Origin: Hyaloperonospora brassicae
Taxonomy: Eukaryota > Oomycota > Peronosporomycetes > Peronosporales > Peronosporaceae
DNA: 64,000 bases
Assembly (NCBI GenBank): GCA_947650285.1
Contig: CANTFL010001283.1
Location: 292,369-356,368, forward strand
Direction: 5' to 3'
Each line of letters begins with the position of its first letter. Position 1 is the stretch's first letter. Made by a program: the position numbers and the translations under genes. The notes under the pieces were generated by a model. The model was not told where the DNA came from. It searched no databases and saw only the letters and a list, made by a program, of their open reading frames with translations. Of the stretch, positions 1 through 12,300 are shown one piece after another.

Positions 1-1846
1 AATGGTGTGGCATAGTAGTTAGTTACATCTTTTCGCTCTTAGTCTCAGCGTAGAAACACACAAACTCCGAATCAAGTCGGCGACACGGGCTGGTACGTAC
101 AATGAAAATTCTACGCGTTTCGCCCCTTCAAGTTCTGTTATGGCTTTCGCCTAATTAATTCCTTACAATCAATACTACAAAATCCTGCCTAAGCTCATCA
201 GTTTCTAAACCCTTCAATTCATGTGCCTTCACACCAACGGGTGGAAGCCAAAGCCTTACGAGCTTTTACATGTCACCAGGTGCGGTCTACACCCGACTAG
301 AAAAATTACGGTGTCCTCGGCTGAGTCCAACCGGCTAGTCTCTCGACAATACTTTCAGCAGTGCCGTTTATTGAATCACCGGCTCGTCCCTTGACAAGAC
401 ACACAACGGTTCCTTTACTGTGGGTTACCGGATCGTCGTCGACATAACTCTTTCTTTTGAGGTAGTAATCGTTAATCAGCCCGAGCCCTCCTAAACGCTA
501 TGCGCTACCAGTCGATACCTCTACACGATACGCATCACGAGGTTCGACGGCAGGCATAATCTTTACCGCCCAGGGACCGTAAGTGTACGCGTATCTTGGG
601 CTTAAAAATTATGCACTGTATTATTTATCTCTCTTGCTACATCGCAGAGCCATTTTAAATTGTTTCCTGTCCTTCTCAAGTTCTTATACAAATATTGTGA
701 TAAATCAGTCGTTCGATCGTCTCATTTTGCACAGTAAACGGGGTTCGCCGACACTTGCGTCGCCGACTCTTGAGTCGCCAAAGCTTGGTTAGCCGATTTA
801 TAAGTCATTGACACTTGGGTCACCAATATCTGGATATCCGATACCCACCTCGCCGAACTCCAGTTTGCCGACCACCGGTAATCCCACTTGTATAAATTTT
901 ATAAAAAGAAGTATATCTACATCACAATGGTGGCTGTTCGAATGATGTGTTTCCCGGCATTTGGCTTCCTTCATTTAAATATCGCTCAGGATTGCAATTC
1001 GCTGCAACTAAATACAAAAGGTAAAATTTACAAAGACATTGTCCAATTTTGCGCAGGGTTACGACGAACATAAACCAGTTCACATCCGGCTGGCCTTATA
1101 CCCAGGGGTGTCATTTTTTTATGAACTGACCAGCAAAATTTGACCAGTCTACTTGAGCTACTACCAACGTCAGAGAATGGTTTGGTTTGATAATGACGCG
1201 GATGATGGGCAATGACGAACGCGTCCTCGGGAATTTGCACATAATAATTTCCATATCTACATCAAGTACATTAGAATAAAATGACTGAAATTGATCATTG
1301 AATTAATATTACAAATTAACTTGATAAGTTTGTCTAATCAATATCTGCTGATAATAAAAAGATTGGAATGTTCTTGCAAACTTCTTCTGCTGTCAGATCA
1401 AGCCTTGGGTGAGGTTGCAAGTTGTATTCGTTTTGTTATTAATAACTCAAGACGACTGAAACAATTACAGTAGTAATAAAGCCTCTATATATTGAAAAAA
1501 AATTCTCAGCGTGCATATATATCCTGCATTCGTTTTGCAAGATGAACATTTCAAATGCATTCCAAGCCATTCGTATGCCAAACTTAGGCTTACCCTTTGG
1601 TGATTGCTTAGTTATACGACTTCATACGGAAAACCTATTTTCCTGCCAAATTGAAAATTCACCTTTAAGAATGTCTATAAATGTACTAATATATATAATA
1701 TTATTTTTATTTGCTATTTTAATTACATGCCAATAGGTATTCTTTCGGTAATTACGTAGTGGTATTTTATAATAGACAATTTCGAATGAGCCTTACAGTA
1801 ATTAGCACATCTTTTTGATGTATGGTAATCTTGTATTGATGTGAGA
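1..1846. other. Intergenic, no supported gene
   Basis: AT-rich sequence with no open reading frame that looks coding on either strand beyond short chance frames. The only structure I can point to is the decayed 15-bp minisatellite at 745-879, listed separately. The stretch 1290-1740 is very AT-rich and looks non-coding. Confidence 0.6.
745..879 (+). repeat. Decayed 15-bp minisatellite, about nine units
   Basis: The stretch can be cut into nine consecutive 15-base units, each starting TCGCCGA-like (TCGCCGACACTTGCG, TCGCCGACTCTTGAG, TCGCCAAAGCTTGGT, then six more diverged units). Unit length stays exactly 15 throughout although the units differ at many positions. Read on the plus strand, each unit gives a pentapeptide of type S-P-T-L-x, and only one stop (TAG, third/fourth unit) interrupts the frame. 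It could be a fossil of a coding repeat or a plain non-coding minisatellite. Confidence 0.65.
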
Positions 1847-2257
1847 TGTAACGGGGTAGCCCGTTACATGAAAGCGCCATTTGTGGTATATAGTAAAAAA
1901 AATCTATTTAAATTAGTTATTTTGCTTAGATGACCCAAGGGTCTACTCATTAATTGTCAATGTTAGTATATTAACCCACCAGTCGCTGCTAGACGCGCGC
2001 AATGGGTGGTGAGTAGTCGTCATGATACGTTTAGTTACAATAATATTATTGAGTCAGGTCAAAACAGATACCAAGAGTTATAAGACTAAGTTGTTTTAAA
2101 TAACAGTTTTACTTTTTTACAACTAGAGTCTTGCTTCGTTGTTTTATCGTTCCTCGATGTAGTAATTACTCCTAGAAGGGCACTGACCTTCACTGTGGTC
2201 AGTGAAAGTTAACTTCGTACTGGTATTCCAGTACGAGGTAAGCAGTGCCCCGTAACA
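1847..2257 (+). mobile_element. Solo-LTR-like element, family A
   Basis: Begins TGTAACGGGG and ends GCCCCGTAACA, i.e. short inverted termini TGTAAC...G(T)TAACA typical of Copia-type LTRs. About 410 bp. It shares an internal core (GACGCGCGCAATGGGT and a following CAGTT-TACTTTTTT stretch) with the copy at 2803-3158. No internal retroelement genes lie beside it and I see no clear 5-bp target duplication, so it is best read as an old solo LTR. Orientation is nominal. Confidence 0.5.
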
Positions 2258-2517
2258 CGACATCTTCTCCAATAAAAAAGTACGTCAAGTAAAAGTATGA
2301 TGGTATTAGTTTGTGTATCATTTATAAATTCATCGTAATTGTATCATTCACACCCACATACTCTCATTATCTTGTAGTTTTGAGCGTACCAAAGCTAACT
2401 CTGGTTTGGCTGTAAATCTTTCTGTATAAATTGGAAAACAGAGCATTTTGCACCTATACGATAATATAAAGACGGTATAAGTGAGCTTTGTCGAGCAAGT
2501 CATAACTATATTTAAAT
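2258..2517. other. Intergenic
   Basis: AT-rich spacer between the LTR-like copy and the left inverted repeat of the Mutator-like element. No gene or repeat is supported. Confidence 0.5.
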
Positions 2518-2605
2518 GGAAGCCGCTAATGAGCCTTTAAAATTCGCTCATGAGCCTGTACCCCCTACATTAAACAAGTTATTAGATTTGGAGGTCTCTA
2601 AATTC
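2518..2605 (+). repeat. Left terminal inverted repeat of MULE
   Basis: Matches the reverse complement of 12660-12749 along about 90 bp at clearly more than chance identity. Shared blocks include CCGCTAATGAGCCTT, ACAAGTTATT and GGTCTCTAAATTC. The motif GCT(A/C)ATGAGCC occurs twice inside the repeat about 20 bp apart, giving it an internal direct repeat. Confidence 0.75.
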
Positions 2606-2802
2606 AAAACAAATATGTTTTACTTTTTAAGAAATAACATTATTCATCTCATATCATCTAGTCAGTCGGACCCGTGACAACCTTCCTTAAGAGCCGTATG
2701 AAAGGCCTTAACTGAAACGAGGTGCGCCCGTTGCATAAAAAATGATATTTTTGCATCAATTTTGAAACATCATCGATTTAGTAATGTTCAATTGACATTA
2801 CA

Positions 2803-3158
2803 TGTAAGGAGTAAGGTTGAAGGAATATTACCCCTGAGGGCAATATTTTCATGTTGGGTTTCTCCACCTGATGGTTGATGTTCACGGTACATCAACCCGA
2901 TCAACCTCCAATCGATGCTGGACGCGCGCAATGGGTAGTGAGCCGAAAACCTACATAGGAGATTGCAGTTCAATATAGTTAGCTCAAGACAAAGATGGTT
3001 TATTGAGAAACATAACTATATTAGATACAGTTCTACTTTTTTCCTTGGACAAAGCTTTCGAGTTCTGCCTACTTCGCTGCGCTTCCTCACGCCACGTGTA
3101 CGTGACGTCGGCTGCACACAACCTTGTGTTGAATTGACACAAGGCGTGCCCCGTTACA
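2803..3158 (+). mobile_element. LTR-like element, family A, nested in MULE
   Basis: About 356 bp beginning TGTAAGG and ending GCCCCGTTACA. It shares the core GACGCGCGCAATGGGT and the CAGTTCTACTTTTTT stretch with the copy at 1847-2257, in the same orientation. It sits between the MULE left repeat and the transposase, so it probably inserted after the MULE. The bases next to each side are TTACA and TTAAC, not a perfect target duplication. Confidence 0.45.
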
Positions 3159-3174
3159 TTAACTAGCTCACAGA

Positions 3175-5271
3175 AGAGCTGTTTGATTCTGTGAACGAAT
3201 CGTGTTACGCGCTTGACGAGCTAACACTGCCGGCAGGATATGCTACAACTATTAAAAGGCAAAAAACGGCGGGTAACCGCAAGGACGGTGAGGTTATAGC
3301 AGTGAATATGTGATGCTCATGCAACGGCCGCCGACCTTATTATAGTGCAGAGTTAGGTACGGCGCCTCTTCGTCAGCGCATGGGCTCCATCCGCGCCACT
3401 ATCTGCTTCTTCTCGGCCACGATCAGACGACGGCGACGTCAAGAACAACCAAACCAGTAGTTAATTGAATGTTACTCACGAAGAGCATAACCATGACCCC
3501 TTTATAGATATTAAGGTGCATCCACATGTAGGTGCTCTGACAGAAGAACAAGAACAATCGGTGATTGCGATTCTGCTTTCATGCATCAGCGCTCGTCGCA
3601 TCGTTGCCTCCCTTCGGCAATCTGATATTTTGGGTGTTATTGAGCGCCATATATACATAATATTCGCGCAAATGAGTGCCGCAAATTGCTAGGAGGAAGG
3701 TCTCCAATTACCCGCTTGCTTGAAAGTCTAGCAACAAGCAATGAAAAAAATAGCAATGCGCCGTACTAAGCGAAATTTGATGCTAAGCAGCAGCTCACGC
3801 ATCTATTTGTCGTGTCTCCCTTTTCCAGGAAAATTAGTGCCTGTTTCAGCCCAAGTCGGGAATTTTTGATTGATGTCACTTACAAGACCAATCGATTTCA
3901 ACTACCTCTGCTTCACATTGTACGCGTAACTGCGACCAACAACAGCTACGTTTTCGCCTATTGTTTGATGAGAAACGAGACAGAAGGCGACTACATCTGG
4001 GCGATGCAGAACCTGAGGCAAGCATTCGGGATGTTCGACATCGCTACACCAAAAACCTTCGTTGTAGATCGCGAGATGGCATTAATGAACGCGCTCGGTA
4101 ACTGTTTTTCCTATGCGAGGACACTACTTTGTAGATGACACATAAACAAGAACATTACTGTAAAGATGCGAAGACATTTTAAATTCACGAAGGAGTTTAA
4201 ACAATTACAGCTCACGTGGAACTGCTTGGTACAAGCTCAATCAACGAACAATTATGACCGCCAGCTTGTTGCGATAAGGGTTAATCTACCAGCTCATGGA
4301 ATGCAGTATCTGGATGATACTTGGCTTGTTTACAAGAAGATGCTTGTGTCTTGCTACTTTCACGGTTGTTTACATTACGGTCATGTGACAACATCATGTG
4401 TCGATAGCGCACATGTGGCTATCAAGAAGTAGTTGAATGGATCAACAGGTAAGTAGAATTACTTTGGACTTAATGATATTGGTAGTTCGGCTACTTAATT
4501 ATATATTTTCCCTTAGGTGATCTATGGTCGGTAAGCACAGCTCTCGAGTTGGCTTTCCCGGGGCAACTTGCTATAGTCATCCATCAAAACGCAAGGGAAC
4601 GCGTCATTGTCAAAATGCAGCTAGGACCTTTGTTTGTAGAAGTAATGGGCAATATTTCCGTTGCAGGTGTACTGGCAGCACATCGTCAATGGCTTAAAGA
4701 CTTGACCCAGGACCTTGTCAGAATCTGATGACAAATAGCATGAGACATCCATGTCGTCATGCAATATTCAGATTGCATCGTCCATTTGCAGTACAAGATC
4801 TTGACCAGCAGTGGTGGTTGATCCAACCTTTAACACGAAGGGCTGACACCGAAACAGTCAGATATGATGTTGTCGATTATGATACTGGGCTAAAAGGACT
4901 TCTTGAGAGGTATGTAAATGCTGACAGACATCAGCAAAGGATGATATACGACCATGCTATCGCTGCTCCAGATTCCGCAATACGTGACCCTATGCTGGTA
5001 AGGACGCGCGGGCGCCCAACAGGTTCTACCCGCCGCAACATATCTCACTTTGAGCATGTAGAGAACGCGTTTAATCCTAAGAGACGTTAACGTTGTGGAC
5101 GCTGTGGGAATTTAGGGCACAACGCAAGGACATGTCGTCAAGCCGCAAAAGCACAAGCAGTGCCTGCAGCACATCCAGCATTGCGACAGATCGTGAATAT
5201 AGCGCATTTTGATCCTGTGCTTGGTGCTGTCAATGCTGCATCAAACATTGAAATGTGATGTAGATGTCGAT
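3175..5271 (+). pseudogene. MULE transposase, degraded (FAR1-type)
   Basis: Broken transposase of a Mutator-like element. Reading fragments in order: a FAR1-like N-terminal zinc-binding region (LFDSVNESCYALDE..., 3180-3480, with stops); HEEHNHDP and SLRQSD pieces at 3465-3700; the DDE/MULE core around 3880-4130 (FVVDREMALMNAL, with the conserved D in DRE); a helical region ending near SAHVAIKK at 4430; an HPCRHAIFRLH segment near 4740 that resembles the SWIM zinc region; and a CCHC knuckle C-GRC-GNLG-H-NART-C at about 5094-5136. At least four stops and several frame changes show it is dead. A clean GTAAGT...TTAG intron (4449-4516, 68 bp) rejoins the frame as T-G-D-L-W, as expected for this family. 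The encoded enzyme would have cut and integrated the element through its inverted repeats. Confidence 0.8.
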
Positions 5272-5691
5272 AGTCGTTGGCAATATACATGTTCCTTTTA
5301 CTAAGATGTCATCACTATGTATATGACTATGTCCAACTACACATTAATTTTTGTCTTGATGGCTCTCTAACAACCTTGTAAAGCTTCCCACGACGGGCGA
5401 TTCATCAAGTTAAGTTTGTTATTTCACTCAACCACATGTAGAGGTTGAGAAGCATAAATTGTGCGTTGTGATATCAAGATCGTATATTTACACGTTTATG
5501 TCGTACCCACCTTAACCAAGCCGATGCAAGCCTAAATGTCAAGTTCTATATTAGTTTGTTATCCTATCCAGCATAAGTGTGGGTAGTCTACGTTATCGCA
5601 ACACATATATGTATTCACGATCGCAAACGCAGTCGATCAACTGGATGCAAGCGATATCGAAGCAACGCCCGATGGAACACGAGCCGCAATC
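5272..5691. other. MULE internal non-coding spacer
   Basis: Sequence after the zinc knuckle and before the Copia LTR. No coding potential seen. It is presumably MULE 3' sequence. Confidence 0.4.
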
Positions 5692-5908
5692 AGTAGGAGC
5701 TTTAACTCACAAAGCGGAATTACCACCGAGGCCCCGGATCCTCAGAACATTCTTTTAACCATGCATGGAGTCATAGACAGCGTCATGAACCACTGCATGC
5801 TTAGCAGCAGAGGTGAACACAATCCTGTTTCATTCTGGGATAAACCCTCACGGGATTGATACACGTTTTTCATACCAGAGTCCTCTGCCAACTCATTATA
5901 ACCCCAAT
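5692..5908 (+). repeat. 5' LTR of decayed Copia
   Basis: Aligns base for base with 11228-11444 through shared blocks such as CCCCGGATCCTCAGAACATT and TTCATTCTGGGATAAACCCT. The right boundary is approximate; similarity fades at CCCAA. Confidence 0.75.
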
Positions 5909-5941
5909 ACCTTTTCCCGGAGCTAAAAAGAGAGGGAAGCC

Positions 5942-8900
5942 ATGGACCGGCCGGTCGGTGACGATGACGCACTCATGCCAGAGAGCCGTCTCGTACGATC
6001 CAGCCCTTCGTCATCAGAGACTTTTCTCATGAGCATCACATCGACGATCTCCAGAAACAATTCCCACGCTCTCGCAGCCCCGACAGCGCTAACAGAAGCA
6101 GCATCTCTCATGATGTTCCAAGCGCGTTTACGACATGATATAGAGCTTGCATCCGTCCCTCAAGAACGACAGCTCTTAATGGACGCAACAAATGCTGTCG
6201 TCGAGGCAGGCGCCATGATTGCGACTTTTCCGATCGAAATGCAAGCCTCGCTAGCCGATGCATTCGCTGGAGAAGATGATACGTCAACGATCGTCACTGA
6301 TTCTCCATCTCAAGTCGGCATACTTATACATCATAATCAAAAGCTACATCATCTGCTGTTAACTGTTCAACACGACGTCATGACAATCGGCAATCAGCGG
6401 AATGCACTTCAATAGACAGTAACTCAAGTTGTTGAACACCGTCCAAAGCTGATGAAGGAACTTTTTCAATCAGCGTATCCAGTTTACTACAGAACTGGAC
6501 AGAAGAACCACTAAATTGACTGCTACAAACGCAGTGCTAACTGAAGGAGCACGAGCGCTTCAAGAACAGATTAAGCAAGTCGAGAGACAGAGGTAGATGG
6601 CGATTGAAAATTACCGCGCAGAACATTAAGTCGATGTGGAACGCCGGCACCAAGACATTACTTGCCCCACCTAGCGCAATGACCGCCTTCAGGCTGAGCA
6701 TATCAACACCGTTGTGGCCTTAAAAGAACAACAATGTGCTATCCAATCTACTCAAGGTTTGTTAGCGCGAGCGGTTTTTAAGCCGAAAAAGAAGCTCGAG
6801 ATCTACTACAGACGTCAATCAAACACCATCGTGTAGCCCAAGAGGTGGCACAGCGTCGCATATCTGAGGCCCAACAGCTTCAGAACGACATGGGAATGAT
6901 ATTAGTACTCGAAACCGCCCGTTTCGATGTCGCAGAAGACCGCTTGGCTACCGACATCGCAATTCGATCGTCTCTCGAGGAACAACTACAGACGCTACGT
7001 TGCAGTCACGTTATTCTATTACGAGAACCATCTTCACCTACGTCAAGTCACACACCACTTACGGACCGCGACCAACAATTACCCACTGAATTTAAAGCCA
7101 TAACTGCCCATCCAGCTACTAACGATTTTCAAGGACCATTTTCTCACTCTCTGCCGAGCAGCGTCCTAATATTACCCGTTTCTGTACCGACCCCGTCGTC
7201 ACCGACATCATGCCCGACTCCAGCACTATGTCCTATTCAGCCACAGATCCCGCCACCGCCGCCGTCGGGAAGCGTCCTGACACCTCCGCGTCCATTTTTT
7301 GTACTGCCACTATGCCACCGATTTTACAGCCTCAAGTGCTACCATCGCACACAGTGCCCCGCATCAAGGGAGTCAAGTGCGAGATATTTACCGGCAAGGG
7401 TAAATACCCTGGTCTTGACGCTAGATTTGACCTATTCATGCGCAAGTTGAACAAGCCATATAAAGTGAAAGCCGACGAAACAACTTGACTTACACCGACG
7501 AATTACGTGAAACATTTCTCGTCACATTTCTTGATGGCGCCGCATCAGATTTTTACTTTCAATTTCTGGACGAGTTTCTCGACGCTAATGGCCGCATACC
7601 AACTTACCAAGAAGTAAGAGTAGCCTTGCGAGCTGAGTTCCGTTGCAAGATATCACAAGCACGACTCAGCGACTGCCTCAATACACCCCAGAAACCAGAA
7701 TAAACTTGGCATGGATACTACACCTATCTACACCACGTTGACGAAAAGATGGGCGGTGCCTGAAACGCCCTCATTCTCGAGCCATTTTGCAACAATGCAT
7801 CCTCAGGCCCAGTCATCACGCTCCAGCTCGCCAGCATTATCAATTACAATGCTGAAAACATCATCGAAGAAATAAGTAAAGCCTTTACACTGCTCATAAA
7901 ACTACTAGGTGGTGGTCGCAAGTCGACGAATACCGGCCAGAGACCCACCAAATTTAAAGGCGAATATAATTAAGGCATCTGCAGCCTTTTTTAAGAGCTA
8001 CTAAGCAGCTTTCATCCAAACTTAAGCTGGCACCTACCAACTCCACGAGTCGCCATAAACCAAGGGACGGCATAAAACCCTGCTGGGTCGCAAGACAACA
8101 GAATATAAAACTTTTGACTGCCTCGTCATTCAAGACGCTCAACGCCGAGCTGGGCAATCTAACGCTGTCACAGCAACGGACAGTACTGTTCCTTCTGATG
8201 CCGACGCTTATGCCGTCGAAGGTGTTTCCATCAACAGTAAATTTGACGCAGCTGGGGAGAGATTCTTTTTCGGATCATCCGAAGCGTGTGATGACCTGGC
8301 ACCTCTTATTAACCCGCCCTCCCGCAAATGCCTTTATTGGTGGTGATGAATGCGTTGTTTTTCAAGATTCCACAACAAAATTTGCCGCCTCGACGTGGCT
8401 AATTGACAGCGGTGCTGCCCATCACTTTACACGCAATACTGCTGCTATTCTTAACCCATCGCCCAGTTTGTTACGGGTTCGCGTCCCACAAGGATCGGTG
8501 CTTCAAGCCATCAGCAAAGAAATTGTACTTCTCAAGCCGATTACGAACGGAAAAGTCACCAAATTCATGCTCACGGATGTGCACTACGTCCCTGTCATGC
8601 CACGCAACCTACTTTCCGTTTCCAAGCTGATTGATCATGACTTTGTGGTATCTTTCTCCGATCACTGTACCATTTCTACAAATGGTCGTATTGTTGCCCG
8701 TGCCTCACGCGAATCAAGGCTTTGTTCTTTATCTGCTGTTACGGGCACAATTGATGAGGCTACAGCGCTCCTTGCTCTTGTTGAAAGCTTCACCATAAGA
8801 CAGTGACATGAACGTCTTGGTCATCTTAATTACCAGGATGTCGTTCGAATGGCTGACAAGGTGCTAGCCAATGGTTTGAAACTTACGAATCGAACGATGC

Positions 8901-11203
8901 CTTTTTGTATGCAGTGTGCCGAAGAAAAGCAGACCCGCAACCGAAAATGAAGGGAAGTCACGTCGATATCAGCCCCTATCGATGAGATTGGTGCCGTCAC
9001 GGGTCTAGACCTCAAGATCAATATCTCTCCAGTCGATTGCAAAGTAAATAAACACGTACTCATCATTGTCGACGACGCATCTGGCTATAATTGTCTTTTC
9101 TTACATAAGAAAAAGAGTGAAGCCTTCAACAATCCTGTCAAGTTCCACGCAATGTTTCAACGGCAATTTTGTGTCCGCGTGAAATGCATTCGCTCGAATC
9201 CCGGCGGCAAATTTGTGATGACAAGATCACGCAATATTTACAGCGCCATGGTATTGTACACTAGACAACTGAGAAGAAAACAATCGCGCCAATATCAGAG
9301 AAGAAGAAGCCATCAGACCAACTATTCAGTACAGCGGAGCCCCTCAAAGACGAGTCGGGTATCAATCGTGCGTCGCGAAGTTTACACACTGAAACACAGA
9401 CTTCAACAGTTGATCATACAAGCGACGAATTTGACAATGACAACGAGTGTGACTATAACATGGGTGACCCAATCGACGACATCACACTAACCAAGCGCCA
9501 AATTGGCCTTGTCTTTAGTGTTCATAATCGCGGTGACCAACTCACTACTGAAGACTTCTAGCTACTTGCGTCTATTCTTCTAGACGTCACCAGTGTCCGC
9601 GGAGCAGCTATGCCTGCACTCCACATTTCTGACGGTGTTCCAGATTCTCAGAACATGTCGAAGCAATGACTAGTTCACACTGACCACAGCTGAAGGAGGC
9701 TATGATTCGAGAGCTCGACCAATTGTGTACGAATGGGACATGGGAGGAAGCTGTTTCCCCACCCGGAGCCAAGGTGGTGTCAACAAGATGGGTCTTCGAA
9801 ATCAAATACAAATCGCTAGGCGAGCTTGACAAGTCCAAGGCTCGGCTTGTGGCAAGAGGATTCACTCAGCGATATGGTGTGGACTTTAGCGAGACATATT
9901 CCCCGGTACTCAAAATGACAAGCGCGCGATTTCTAATCACGCTTGGAGCCCAGTGGGGCTGCAAGGTTCGTCACGGTTAAGTCCCAAATGCCTATCTCCA
10001 TGCATCCATTGATCACCCCATCTATGTTAAGCCACCACACGGATCCCCCGATGAAGGAACCGTATACCGATTGCTGAAAAGCCTTTATGGTCTTAAATAA
10101 AGCGGGCGACTATGGAACAAACTGATTCACAATTTTCTCCTGGAGTGTGAGTTCAGACAAAGTCGCCAAGATCCGTGCGTCTACTTCAAACATGAACCCC
10201 TCGGTACTACAGTCGTTGGCCTTTATGTCGACGATGTGATTGTTATTGCACAAGATAAATCCCTGTCAAACACTTTCATGCAACAGCTTCACGAGAATTT
10301 TGAAATCAACGACTTAGGCCTGATTTGCAAGTGCCTCGAAATTAACGTGGAGGCAACTAAATCCGGACATTTGTTGCTACAATAACACAATATTAGTGCC
10401 CTCCTTGGCAAGGTCGAAATGTACAATTGCACAACCCGTTTAACGCCGATGGACGAAAAACACAAGCTGAACGGTCTAACTTTGAGCTTGTTTTCAAATA
10501 AGCGACTTTACCAAGAGGTAATGGGATCACTGCTGTGGGTCTCAAACTGCAGCGTCCCGACGTCTCTACGACCGTGAATCTTCTGTGTAGAGCGACGCAC
10601 ACCCCCTACAATCGAACATTGGAATTGGGTCAAACGACTCATCCGTTGTCTCAAGGGTACCTCAACTCACGGCATTTTCATCGGGAAACTGAATTCAGTT
10701 CGACGACAACCACGCTTCAAGGTGTATAGCGACGTCTTATGGGCCGATTCTAAACCAGACGCTATATTCTACAACCGGTTTTCTACTCACAATGAACGGA
10801 GTACCTGTCTCGTGGTACTCTAAGAAACAGTCCGTCGTCGCGTTGTTTACAATAAAAGCTGAGTATATTGCTTAAGCGACAGACTTTAATGAATTTCTAT
10901 GGGTGTAGGACCTCCTATCGGAGCTAAATCTTACCACAGTCAAAGAACCGCCTTCTCTCATTGTTGACAATCGAGCTGCTATCAAAAACATGGAGAACAG
11001 CGTCAGCTCACACCGCAGCAGGCACATCAATATCTGATTTCACTTTGTTCGCGGTCATGTGCAAGCCAAGCGTGTCACGGTGCAGCTCAACACCCGAAAT
11101 GCTCGCCGACATACTGACCAAACCACTCGGCCGCATCAATCATGAATGTTTCACCAGAGCACTGCACGTCATGAGCCGAGAAGAGTTCAAGGTCATGAAT
11201 TAA
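5942..11203 (+). pseudogene. Copia gag-pol relic with many stops and frameshifts
   Basis: Successive fragments in shifting frames. A gag-like, glutamine/alanine-rich N-terminal part lies at 5942-6415 and 6845-7450, and a gag core (KYPGLDARFDLFMRKLN) near 7400-7700. The protease has its active-site block LIDSGAAHHFT at about 8400. GAG-pre-integrase follows (RHERLGHLNYQDVV, about 8805), then integrase pieces (GLDLKI...VDDASGYNCLF, about 9000-9100). The reverse transcriptase start is TRWVFEIKYKS...LVARGFTQRYGVDFSETYSPV at 9780-9900, and the polymerase box is LYVDDVIVIAQD at about 10225. RNase H follows (about 10740-11130), ending MLADILTKPLG. No stretch longer than about 230 codons stays open, so it cannot be autonomous. 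Family identity is secure; none of the enzymes can be functional. Confidence 0.85.
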
Positions 11204-11227
11204 GTCCTGCCTGGCTTGAGGGGGAAA

Positions 11228-11444
11228 GTTGGAGATATAACTCACAAAGCGAAATTACCACCAAGGCCCCGGATCCTCAGAACATTCTTTTAACCATGCA
11301 TGGAGTCATAGATAGCGTCATGAACCACTGCGTGCATAATAACAGAAGTGAACACAATCCTGTTTCATTCTGGGATAAACCCTCACGGGACTAACACACG
11401 TTTTCCATACCAGAGTCCTCTATTAACTGGTTGTGAGCCCAAGT
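11228..11444 (+). repeat. 3' LTR of decayed Copia
   Basis: Right copy of the LTR described at 5692-5908. It starts just after the purine tract with GTTGGAGATATAACTCAC, where a canonical Copia LTR would begin TGTTGGAGA, so the first T is probably mutated. Confidence 0.75.
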
Positions 11445-11450
11445 CAGTCA

Positions 11451-12300
11451 ATGAGTGACAAGAAGGCGGTCACGGCAACTTCAATACGACTCAAATTACT
11501 CTTCGAACGATACTGTATCCAAGACAAACAACTAATAGGATAATACGAGCCAACGTGCGCACCATCGTCTATCGGTATCACATACACAGCGCAAAGATCA
11601 GTTCATTGTCCGACTACGCCATCCTCATCATGCCTCACAATACTCACATCCAATATTATCGCATCCAGAACCATCGTCGGCTAAGGGCAGGACACCGGTT
11701 CGCCCATTTTGTTTATTCTGTAGAGCGGATGAGTCAAACTGCAGCAGCCGTTCCCGTGGCCAAGACCAAATCAATACCCCGATGCAGAGACAGCAGCCGG
11801 TGACAATGGCGGTTTAACAGGAGCGCGAAAACACGTCCATCATCAGGTACTCAAGTGTCAAGAATCCGCTGAACGTCACCGTTCAGCATAGCTGGCAGCA
11901 ATCCATAGCGATCACAAACTTCATCAATCCTGCAAACATCAGTGTTTACGTCGCTGCTTTCACTTCATCAACACAGACGAACACTTGCGTATCCATCCAG
12001 CCGCTAGAATTAACGACGCCCGTCACATTGACGCTCACCGAGGGCATTAAATCGTTGCCCAGGCGAGACACAAAGCGCCCGGCATTGGACGTACCACGAG
12101 CTTCAATCCTTCCGCGCTTGAACAGGCCAGCACAATAATCTTAACCGATACTGCTTTGAACCCTTCAAAGCTGTCCACGTGTGTAGAAAACGACGACCTG
12201 TCTTTAGCCACTCATGTCCTGCGTAACGTTGGTCGGTGGCGAACAGCTTCCAATCGTGTTTACATGAAGACACCCAGTAGCTGATCTTGACTAGGGAGAT
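11451..12300 (+). pseudogene. Unrecognised degraded coding region in MULE 3' arm
   Basis: Between the Copia 3' LTR and the right MULE repeat, the plus strand shows coding-like text in two frames. A methionine start gives MSDKKAVTATSIRLKLLFERY... (11451-11540). After a frame change there is an open stretch to a TAA near 11815 that includes a Cys/His cluster (PFCLFCRADESNCSS). The same frame then stays open to about 12118 (for example NPLNVTVQHSWQQSIAITNF). I do not recognise a family. It may be a second gene of the Mutator-like element, part of another insertion, or host cargo. The composition (few stops, mixed hydrophobic and polar residues) is what suggests past coding. Nothing here is long enough to be a working gene now. 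Confidence 0.4.

Larger units (their letters stand above)
5692..11444 (+). mobile_element. Copia-type LTR retrotransposon, decayed, nested
   Basis: Two direct repeats of about 217 bp (5692-5908 and 11228-11444) flank gag-pol relics in Copia order: gag, protease, integrase, reverse transcriptase, RNase H. By eye the LTRs differ at roughly one position in nine, so this is an old insertion. A purine run (GAGGGGGAA, 11218-11226) just before the right LTR fits a polypurine tract. The outer few bases of the LTRs are eroded and I cannot fix a target duplication. It interrupts the Mutator-like element. Confidence 0.8.
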
